Positions 9,933-21,900 of a stretch of DNA of 64,000 nt are shown here, in pieces. The position numbers and the translations under genes were made by a program. Under the pieces are notes generated by a model. It saw nothing but the letters and a program-made list of their open reading frames with translations, ran no database searches and was not told where the DNA came from. Source of the DNA: Arion vulgaris (Eukaryota; Mollusca; Gastropoda; Stylommatophora; Arionidae); assembly GCA_020796225.1 (NCBI GenBank), contig CM036753.1:78699441-78763440 (forward strand). The letters are read 5' to 3'. How positions within the stretch are numbered: the first letter of the stretch is position 1; each line of letters begins with the position of its first letter.

Positions 9933-12900
9933 TCACAGGCTACAAATCTACAACATTCATTCTCTGAAGTAAATGAGAAAGATATCTACTTACATCAGTT
10001 AAAGCTGCCTGCAGTTCATCTCGGTCAATGGTATCATTTTTATCAACATTGTGTGTGTTTAGAGCCTGTAAGTAATTGGAAAGTAGAAGTATTAATTTAA
10101 AACTGTTAAAGTGATAGATTATTTATTAAAATATTTTTAGTTTAGATCTCATGTCTGGTTTTCATTTTGTTGTGCACAAGATAACAAAATACTATAGTAG
10201 AAGCTTTGACATCTCACAAAAGTCAAGAGTAGACAAAAACAGGTTCATTCCCTAATTTTTCAAAGATTAAAAAAAATAAATATAAGATACTAGACAGTTA
10301 AGGTTGTACGTTGTGCCAGTTATGCGCCTACAAGTAGGCCAGCACATCCGTTTTTTAGACAATTTTTATTTACTTGGGTAGCTTCCCATGGCTCCTACCT
10401 CAGTCGCTTCTTACAAAATAAATGTCTCATAGGTCGCAGGGGTACTTTTCTTTGCTTCCCTTGCAGGCCCTGGTACAACACAGGTGAGGTACTAACAAAT
10501 GCTTTTATTAGAAGGAATTCATTGATTATCTCATTCACATTATTATAAGAGCCAGATTGAGATGTAGATATATCAGACAATTTGAAAAAGCTACATCTGC
10601 CATAAGATATGTGTAGAGATAAAAATTAAAATGGTTCAGCCATCTAATGAGAATAAAGCTCAATCGACATAACTTGATTCCTACAGCAATATAAGATCTG
10701 GTCTGAGAGCATGAGGAAGGCTAAGTGGCAGATGGATAAACATCAAAGAAATACTACAACAACATGGACTTACAATAACCGCTGTGATACAGTTGACCCA
10801 ACTGTGAGCTTAAACTTTTGAGAGCATAACTTCACAGCATAAGTGGCTGGACAAGACCAGACAATTAAGCGAAGAAGGAGACAACTACAGTAATTATTGT
10901 GTAACCTTACCCTTAGGAAGGCATTCATTGCTCTGACAAGTCTTCTATGTTCACGATCTGTTTTCAATTGCAATTTTTTATTCTTGATTTTATCTCTGCA
11001 AAGAAGTTAAAAAAACATCAAGGGAACAGAAGAAAGGGAGTCAATTTATTACACCAACTATCTTTGATCTTTTGTCAAGTGTCATAATGTATTACTGTCA
11101 GCTATCTTTGATCTTTTGTCAAGTATTAAGCCTACTGTCAACTTCCTTCTGTCAAGTGACAATGTATTACACCATCTGTCTTTCATATTTTATTAAGTGA
11201 CATAAAGCATTACATCAACTACTAAATTGAATGTATTGTCTGTTTAAAGCTTTATCTCTAAATACCTGCATTATTCTGTAAATAATTTGTCCTTTCAAAG
11301 CGCTCATGTCTGCCAAAAATTGTATTTATATCATCTTCTCTGTTCCTTATTATCTATTAGAAGTAACATGTGTAGCAAAGAGCAAACAATGTAAACATTC
11401 TAATAAGTAAAAAATTACACAATAAGCAAAACAAGTTTTTGAGAGAGATAAATAAATCAACATAATATTAAAAACACAATATTGATTTAGTCAACAGGAA
11501 AAACATTGGTTCTCACTGCTATGTGTATTCTTCCCTGTATGTCATGAGCAGGGTGTTCGTTACATTCTGGCACGGTTTACATCATTGCTTTCAGTCTAAC
11601 ACATTCACCTTCAGCACAGCATTCTTGGTACTAGGTTAGCAATCCCTCATTAATCCCTACTTGCTTAGCCAGACTGCACTAATACAAGACTGTTATCAGG
11701 TTCAGCATTTTAAAGTCAAGTAGAGTCTTGGTCAGCTTTGATTTTCTGTCCCTGACTTATATTATCTCATACACCATATCATGCATCCCTACTATGAATC
11801 GGACATAAAAAAAAAAGTAAAATTCACAAATCAATGAGTAAGTAAAAAAGGGAAATTTAATATAAACAAACTAACCTAGCAAGTTTGGTGTTAGGAAGAT
11901 CTTGAAGTTGTACTCCATGGCGTAAGTTCTCCAGCTGGTATTTCAGCAAATCTTGCTCATTGTCAGAGTACTGAAATTAAATTTTTTTAAACTGTGAGCT
12001 ATTGTAATTTTGATTAAAATAAAATAAACATATCTTCATCCAAATTAACAATATTGTAGATAGTTGTACAGTCAATCAACTAGGTAACCTCACCTTTTTT
12101 TAATCAAGGAGGACTGTGATATCAATTATTCATATCAAGAAGCAGCTTTTTCAGTCACATAATGTTCTAATGTATTGATATTCTGTACTGATGGGGTCAA
12201 GTAATGTTTTCTTGCAGACTTTCATCCTTGATTTTTCTTTTTTAATTTCTTTTCTAGCTTCTCTCAATCATCATCATCTTTCATGTCAATTGGTGTTTAT
12301 TGTCAATTTCTTGTACAACATTATGTATGTCATTTGAGCAGTTCAGATGCTCTTATTCATCTGTCTCAACAAATCTCACATTTGGTCTTAGTAAACTTTG
12401 TTAGTTTTGTTTGTAATTTACCTCTTCAAGACACCTGATCCAACAATAAAAACTTAGACTGTTATGATGCTTCTCTGGAAAAGTTGCTGACCAAATATTA
12501 AATAGATACATTTTCTTCACACGCTTGGTCTAATGAGACAACCAATTTCCCTTGATCCTATATATTTCTGCTAAAAGCTTTGTTTTGACTGTATATTGTA
12601 AATAGTTGTTTTTGTACCCATGTACTGTTGATATACATGGTAGATCATTGTTCTATTCTTGATCCTTTTTTATTCTTACCTTTTTTCCCAGGTACTAGAG
12701 CCAAGGAAGACCAAGATAAAGATGGATAGACAATACAATATCTACTAAAAATCACAGATATAACACAATAAGGGCAACTCATCTGGCCCTCTAATGCAAA
12801 TTAAAGCTCCCACCATACAGCTTAACGGCAAGTGGACAATCCATTCCATCATCCACCTGGGAAAGACAATAGACTGTTTCCAGTAACAATTAAAGAGGAG

Positions 12901-15900
12901 ATGTGACAGGCCTTAACATAACTGTTTCCCTGTAGAAACTTGGGCTGCAGACAGCAAAGTTGATGACATGATGGGATAGTGACCACCTGTTGTGAAAATT
13001 CTTAGATTTTGAGGCCAGCTGGGACAAACAATGCACAGTTGAATTACAAGAGACCCTGATTATTTACTTGGATATTTAAACTATAAATACCTCTGAAGTC
13101 AGAATAAGGCTAGTTTAAATGGTGAGGAAGATTGGTGATAAAGATAGCAAGCCTTCATACAAAAATCAGTCAAAGGTGCTAAATTAAGTGCCATGACTAT
13201 GCCTGAATTCATAGCATGTGAACAGGAAAAACCTCAGAAACTAAAGGAATATTGTGACATACATTAACATTACTGTTTTCCCTGTAGAAATTCAAGGAAT
13301 ATCACAACAGAACTCACCAAAACTGTTTCATTCATCATTTTATTAACTACTTTATATTTATATACTGTTTGACATCATTGTACACTGCAGTTGTCACCAA
13401 TCATTGCCATGATATTTTTCTCATCTCTCCATAGATCTTTATAAACTCTCCCACTATCTTTCTCTCGCTCTCTGTCTTTTTAACCCAGATTGGGGCATAG
13501 GCCCTCAACCAACTCATGCCAAGTCTTCCTATCTCTAGCTATCTCCTTCAGCTCCCTCCAGCTCTTCTTTATATTGTTTATCTCTGCATCCAAATCCTGT
13601 GTCCATGTATTTCTTGACCTCCCCTTCTTTCTCTGCCCTTGTGGGTTCCAGGAAAGGACCTTTCTTGTTATATTCTCTCTCAGGTTTTTGCAAAGTGTGT
13701 CCTATCCAGCATCAGCGTTTTTTTTTTAACCTCTTGATTCACTGGAATTTGTCTTGTTCTCTACATAAGTCCCTCTTTATAAACTAAAATGGGTATAATA
13801 TAGTGTGATAGGAAAGTTAAGGTTGGAGGCTAAGATTCAGAGACTGCACACTATATGTCAAATTATCCTCTATATTATACCTACAGAAATTTGATTTCTA
13901 AATTATAATTATGGGGGATTGCTTTTCATATTACACAAAAACTAAATTGTTTTGTCCAAATTAGAACAGTTTCTAACAGAACACAATATTTAGTGATTAG
14001 GGTAGAATTTGGTTGCACTGCCAGCTGCATGACCACTCAAATATCCTCAGTTCCGGATAATTCCTTCCAATGTAATAATATCAAACTACTTACCTTTAAT
14101 ATTTATATTTTTCTGCACTTTAAAAAATTATTTCTATAACAATAATACTATATTAAAGTCGCATATCCTTTACGAAACGTAGCAATCAACCATAGTAAAC
14201 GAGTCGTTGATTTTCTAGGCACCACTTATACGCTCAGTACTTTGCCATTGCTTTCTGAAGGTGAGGTCTATTTTTCCCTCTCGTAAAAATCCCACAGAAA
14301 GAATTTTATTTCAAACTGTCTGCTGCGTAGTTTGAACCAGGTACGCTTGGGCTATGACTATCAACAAATTAAATGGTTCGGTCACGTAAGCAGATTACCA
14401 TCAGACAGTGCACCCCAAAGAGCAATGCTGCTCCGATACAATGGGTACAAAGCAAAAGGCCGGCCACGCAAAAGATGGACCTCAGAGATAACAGAGGCGA
14501 CGAAAGATACTATCTACGAAGCGCATACTAGGGCCCGTTTAGAAATCTCTTCCTGACCTGACGCTGTGAGGCATACAGGATTCGAGAAAGAAAGACGCTT
14601 GGGCTGTGAAACTATATACTATATACACAGCAGATAAATTAAAAATAATGATTTAGATGAAAAAGATCATCAATATAAATTATAAACATACCAACTGCAT
14701 GCCAAGTGTCTTCTCATTGAAGCCACCAAATCTCTCACTTCGCTCTAGAAGTCTTGGTATGTCCTCAAGGGGTTGAAGTCTCTCTAGGAAGTTATCTTCT
14801 GATTTCATTGACAACCACCAACCTGTATACAAAAGATAAGATAATTATACTAACGCTCAACAGTAAGTAGTAAGGAATGAGAATTACAAGAAATCTGCAA
14901 GACTAGTGACAATAATTATACAATAAGGAAATAAATTGATTGATTGTTAGGACCATCATCTTTGCACTTCGGTGAGTAACCGTGTGTGCTCTGATCTCTT
15001 TCTTACACAGGAAGATCTCAGCTGCAGTGCATGAACTCCTTAGCACCGGCGAGGGTCCTCGATGGAAGGAAACAAATGCACAGGTATTGAAGCACTTAGG
15101 AAGCATATGCACTAAATAATAGAGAAGTACAATTGGAAAGAGGCAAGCCAGAATCTAATCACTGGCTTTTAAAATTTTTTATTAGTGTGCTAGCTAAACC
15201 CACCAACTTAAACACTTCCAAAACAGTGATTACATTACATAAGTTTTTTCCTGTTGCCAGTTTACAACTATAAAGTTTAACCAGCATATCTGTGTTGGTA
15301 ATTGTATGTGAATGAGGTCATCCCATAGTATATAACTCTATGTACAAAGCTTCTAAGAACCATAGTCATCAAACCTACCAAACCTAGAATCTGGACCTTT
15401 AGAGATCTGCACTAATTGGTTGCCAAGCTGACTTATGTATGTGTGATTGTTACACAAATTGGGGCTTCTTCAAACTTTATAAATAAGATAATTTGTGGCC
15501 TATAGTTCATAATGCAACTTTAATTTTATGTTATAAGCAAGTTTATTTTTTACATTTATAATACATTTTGTTCTTGTAATAACAAAGGTGAGCATCTGTA
15601 GCTTACGTGGTAGTGGACTCGATCGACAACCTAAGTGTACATGGCTCGAACTTAGCAGCAGGCAGTTTGGAAGCAAATTAGTCTCCTTGGAATTTTTATG
15701 AAAGGTAAAAATAGACCTCACCGTTCAGAAAGCAATGGCAAACCACTGAAAGTATAAGTGGTGCCTAGAAAAATCAACGACTCATTTACTATGGTTGAGG
15801 ATATGTTCTGTACAGGATATGCCATGATTTTCAGTTCAATAACAAAGAGCTAAATCAGTAACATTTTCAACTACTCCATCAAATTTAATAAATATTTCCT

Positions 15901-18900
15901 TATTGCAACGAAATAAAGAGTTTGATAACATATAATCACAACTATCATGAATATAAATATACCATATGGAATGAGTTCCCACTTGCAGTGCTCAAGGTCA
16001 AGTACTAAGTCTGCAACTATTTCTTGATAACACCTTTTGATTTCTTTTTGAGATTAGCTCAGTTAAAGCTGTAATTGGGGAAACGGCTAGATGACATACC
16101 CAGAATGATGATGAGTCCAAATTTGCACTGCACAGTTGCCCAGCTTACATATTTCATTTTGGCATCACTTTTACACAAATTGCTGTTTTATCAAACCAAA
16201 AGTTGAAAGTGAAATGTGCTGCCTGCAAAAGTTACCAACCACAAGAAAAGAGAGTCACCAGCATCAGCATAAGAAAAAAGTTGGTACAGAACCTTGCTTG
16301 AATTACATTGAGAAACAAAGAATGAAGTGGTTTGGCCACTTAATAAGAATACATTCAAGCTCCACAGTATACAAAGTCTTCTACAACAGAGCATCAGGAA
16401 GAAGGCAGAGAAAGACCATGAAAAGATGATTAGATGGCATAACAGAATCCTGTGAAAGAGCAAAAATAACAATCACCCAAGCCACCAGAACAGCGCAAGA
16501 AAAAAATAGAAAACCACGACACCGGGCAACAACCCGGTAACAGTGTGATGACAAAAGAAGAAGGAGAAAAGTTCAAAATGATGTGAAAGACTTCATTCAT
16601 TTCTCTGCTAACTTAACAAGTTTAAGCATGATTTGCTTTTGTAAGGCTGCAAACATTACAGAAATGTTTGCTCTTTACGTGTTTGGAAAAAACACATATA
16701 TGTCAAGAAAGCTACTGTCCGCATATGGGTATCAAAATCTGCATAGAAATTATCCTGGAACTGTACTAGTAACAGCCATGTAAATTTTTCTTGGTCCTCA
16801 AATGTTGGTACATTGCTAGTAAATGTTTACTCAACCTCTTATCTGTGCTACATCTAACATACTCAAAGTTCTTTTATTTATCTTTTTATATAGCTTGCTG
16901 AACAATCGTTATCTAAGTCTGTTTTATAACATCTGCAGCCTGAAAATTATATGAACTAATACAGGAATGAATATATGATGACAAAAAAGAATACAAGACA
17001 AGTGTAATGTATCAGCTTACCATCAAAGCAATGAATAGGGTAATTACATAGAACTCCACCATCCACAAAAATATCATTCTGTCCGTACAGTGTGTATTTG
17101 ACTGCTTTAAACATTCCTGTTAAGATGACAAGTTAAAATCCCAGTTTGTACAGTGGTTTTCAAGTGATGTAAAACAGGTGTCAGTAGTGAATATGAATAG
17201 GCAAGTACACATTCCACAAAATGAGACAGTTATTAAAACTTAAAATAATAAAATGAGCGTTAAACATGCAAAAAGATAAGCTCTGCAAAACTTTCATACA
17301 TATGTTAGTAAACATATGCTAAATTGATGAGAAAGGCGCCTGAGTGGTTACCGGGGCCCAAATTTGGGGTGTAAAGAAAAGAACCACTGTTACCTGCCAC
17401 GCATGTCGTAAGAGGCGAATCAGGAGGTTTGGCTGAAATCGGATGCATGTGTCCTAAACGTGTAGAAGTCTGCATTTAGGGCCTACCAAACCAATGTGCA
17501 ACGTATACACGTTCTTGGCAAAGATCAAACATATCACAAAGAGTGATTAAAATTGGTCATAAAGAACGAACGCAAATAATAAGATGAGAAAGCACAAATT
17601 CAGAGTTGACGGAAAATAGAGATGAGGGTAATTAAGATGGTGTGCCCCAGGAAAATATCTAAAGTTTCTATAGCATAGAACTTTTATATGGTAAGGGTCA
17701 GGAAAGTGACTTGTTGCACATCACATTTTATTACCTAAAATCACAGCAAAACCTGAAAGTCTTAATTACTTAAGGAAGAGAGGAAATATAAATGATTCAA
17801 GTAATGGTGGTGAATCTACAACCCTAACCAGACTGCAAGAATTTCAATTCAAATGTAGTGTAGCTAGGTAAGAGCACTATACTAGAAGCCAAAGAAGAAT
17901 AGTAAACCAACATAGAACTGGTGTCGTTAGTTGGCATACGCTGAGAGACATACTGAAGTGGACATTTGAGCCCTTGTGGTCTAATTGGTTTGAGCAACAG
18001 TGATGATGATCTGATGATTAAACTAAACTAAATGTTTCATTACTTAAAGAGTTAAAGTACTAAATTTAAATACACCAACAAGCTGTATATGATTCAAATC
18101 CAAAAATGAACCAAAGGCAGCTAATGCCTCAACCGATTTTCCCACCTTTGTGGGTATGGAGACCATGAAATAACAGTGTACAATCTTTGTCTGACGCCCG
18201 AGTGGTTACCGAGGCCCAAGTTGGGGTGTAAAGAATAGAACCACTGCTACCTTCCACGCATGTCGTAAGTCGCCTATTACGACTAAGGAAGTTGAGCGTG
18301 GGAACTAGCTACCCCACACCTTAAAAAACGCTAGATAGCTACGGAAACTACAACCAGGAAAATTCATAGCCTGCCACCCAAAAAGAAGGATCCACAAGGT
18401 GGGACTCATGAAGCAACCCAGTGAATACACACTGAGAAAACCCCCTAACAGCATCATGAGACAGGCTTTCTGATGGAACCACCAGGGTAATAGAGGTAAG
18501 GGAAGACCCAGGAACAGCTGAAGACTGAATGCAAGAGAATCTGGAGAAGATGGCCTTGGATAGGCAGGCTTGGAAGGCCTTGTTTGCGGACCTATGCCTC
18601 CTTAAGGGCAAAGAATGAAGAAGAATCTTTGTCTGTACATACAAACTATATATGCATCTATTAATATTATGTACATATCTAATTGAGTAACTGACATAAA
18701 AGATACATTTTCAAAATGAATTAGTGACTATAACAGAATAAATATAATCTTTTAACTTTTTATCATCTAACAGGACATGGATGACCCGCAGTTTAAATTG
18801 AAAGTAAGGTTACTCAGTTGGCATGAATCCAAGTGTTTGTCTGTCAGAAGTGGTATATGTTGGAGTTGATGTGTACGATCTAAAGCCGAAGGATTGACTT

Positions 18901-21900
18901 CATTGCACCGAAATTTACCCCATATAGCTAGGCCCATCTCCGCAGAAGTGGCACACCATCTGCTGAGAATATTGCACAAACTCCGCAGCTCCAACAACAA
19001 TTATAGAGATCTCTGAAAAAATGCACACGTGAACAGAACAGCACACTTCAGATTCAAACCCCGACCTTCTGAACTCAAGACAAGGGCATAACTTCTTAGC
19101 CACAGAGATCCCAGGTGTGTGTATAAATGTCATGTTAATTCAGATGTTGTGATACCTCACATACTAACATGACAGAGAATGCCACAAAAAGATAATACAT
19201 AAAAATGACCATTATGCAAGATCTGACCTGGTATACTCATGGACATACGGACTGCCATCCTCACCGGCATATCAGGTGTAGTCTTTGGGTGACAGTACAG
19301 TGATGTCATCTGATTCAGGTTAGTGATAACACACAGCTCTCGTTGATATCTTTCATATACCTGGTATTAACAAATATCATATGATTAAACAATCTGATAT
19401 CTTTCATATACTTGATGTCATCAAATGTCATATGATTAAACAATCTGATATCTTTCATATACTTGATGTCATCAAATGTCATATGATTAAACAATCTGAT
19501 ATCTTTCATATACTTGATGTCATCAAATGTCATATGATTAAACAATCTGATATCTTTCATATAATTGATGTCATCAAATGTCATATGATTAAACAATCTG
19601 ATATCTTTCATATACTTGATGTCACCAAATGTCATATGATTAAACAATCTGATATCTTTCATATACTTGATGTCATCAAATATCATATGATTAAACAATC
19701 TGATATCTTTCATATACTTGATGTCATCAAATGTCAAAGGATTGAATATTGTGATTTCTGTCACACACTTAATATTATCAATTCACATGATTAAATAATT
19801 GATATTTTTATACACATGCTATTTTCAAACAGACAAATAAACAAGTTTTAGGAAAACTAGGCATGAAAAACAATTATTAAGAGAAATAAAATTCAGACAA
19901 GTAAAGTATTTTGGCACATAAAAAGGCATGACACCATGATAAAACATTTACTAGAGGAAAGTTGAGGAGAAGAGCAAGAGGAAGACGAGAGATAAGTGGG
20001 AGGAAACTTTAGAAATGGACAGGTTACAGTCTGGCAGTGTGCAACACCAAAAGACAGAGGATGCTGAAATTCATTGCACAACCTTCGATGTGGAACGGCA
20101 CCTGATGATGATGATTTTCAAATATTACATAGTGAGGAAATGTGATGTTTTTCCTATACTTTATTTGTTTAGTTTAGTATAGCATCATTTCATTTGTTTG
20201 CTAGCGCTCATTCTTATCAACCAAGTTAACCAATCTTTGCGATCTACATGATTTGTGCAGAGAATGTGAGTACTCTGCGTCCCTATTAGGCATCTAGTGC
20301 ATATAGGACAGGGATATCAGAATATACTTGATAGTAAACATGTATATACTTTTTTTCTTATTTTTCTTCTTCACCTTTCAACTCCCAACGGAGCATAGGT
20401 CTTCAACAAACTTCTTCCAACTCTTCCTCTCTCTTGCCATCCCTTCCAATTCTTTCCATGTTTTACCTATCCTTTTAATATCAGCCTCCAGCTCTCTTCT
20501 CCAGGATTGTCTAGGCCTTCCCCTACTCCTCTTTCCTGCAGGTTCCAAAACAGTGCCTGTCTTGCAATGCTTCCTGTTGGTCTTCTCAATGTATGTCCTA
20601 TCCATCACCAGCGTCTCTTCCTGAGCTCTTTCTCTACAGGTATCTGCTTAGTTCATTCTCTGAGTTCCTAGTTTGTAATCTTATCATACCATCTCAGTCC
20701 CTATTTTTTCTTATTAACTATTATATAATATAAGGGATTATTTGTATCAGAAACTATAGGCAAACGCTAATGCATTACGCTAATAAATCTCACATGCATA
20801 CTAAACATTTCTGTATTTCTTCAACAAACTGAGAACCTATGGGCCTGTCCAGAGCGAGCTGGAATTGGTTTTGTTAATTAATAATCCATAAAGTAGCTGT
20901 AATTAAACTGTAAATGTTATCATTTCATATGAAGAAACTATACATTATTAGAGTCATGGGAACCATCAGTATGCTTACACTTTGACATCTGTTGGGGGAA
21001 AATGAGTACCTATGGGTCTGCCAGAGAAATGCTATGATGTCGGCTCAGTAAACAATAATGGATACACCAGAAAAGATGATGAGAGAAATGGATACACCAG
21101 AAAAGATGATGAGAGAAATGGATACACCAGAAAAGATGATGAGAGAAATGGATACACCAGAAAAGATGATGAGAGAAATGGATACACCAGAAAAGATGAT
21201 GAGAGAAATGGATACACCAGAAAAGATGATGAGAGAAATGGATACACCAGAAAAGATGATGAGAGAAATGGATACACCAGAAAAGATGATGAGAGAAATG
21301 GATACACCAGAAAAGATGATGAGAGAAAGAAAAAAATAAGAAACCTGTTTAAATGTTATATCCGTGTTTCCAGTTTTCTGCACAGCTTTGACCAAACCAC
21401 TTGTAGATTCTTTGTCCAGGATTCCATCCATATGATGTCAGCAGGTTAGGAAGTAGGCTTAAGTAACCACACTTGTGATCTGAAAACATATTTGAAAGAT
21501 GTCTTCTTCTTCTTCTTTGCGTTCGTTCTTTACGACCAATTTTAATCACTTTGTGATAATTTTGATCTTTGCCAAGAACGTGTATACCTTGCACATTGGT
21601 TTGGTAGGCCCCTAAACACATAGAATTCTACACGTTTAGGACATGTGCATCCGATTTCAACCAATTTGAAAGATGTAATAACAATACTTTGCTAGACATA
21701 CCTATACAACTGACACCATATGAATCTCTGTAATTTGTTTTTCAAATGTTGGCAATATTTAAAAAAAACCCCACCAAAATTAGAATACTAAATTATAATG
21801 TAAAAGCAGTTCTGTTGTATGGGTTTGGGTCCAAAACATGGGAAACGACTAAAACAATAACAAATTACAAACATTCATCAATTCATCATCTGGTGTATGA

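Noticed and set aside
19315..19794. Frames of 137 and 149 codons on both strands
   Set aside because: They are reading frames through a 51-bp tandem repeat (17 codons per unit); exon 4 only touches the edge, in another reading.
21058..21338. CRISPR-like array
   Set aside because: The units are contiguous with no unique spacers, and the genome is eukaryotic; the same applies to the other arrays here.
21012..21449. Repetitive frames on both strands up to 145 codons
   Set aside because: 30-bp minisatellite with a period divisible by three; the only real coding here is exon 3 at its margin.
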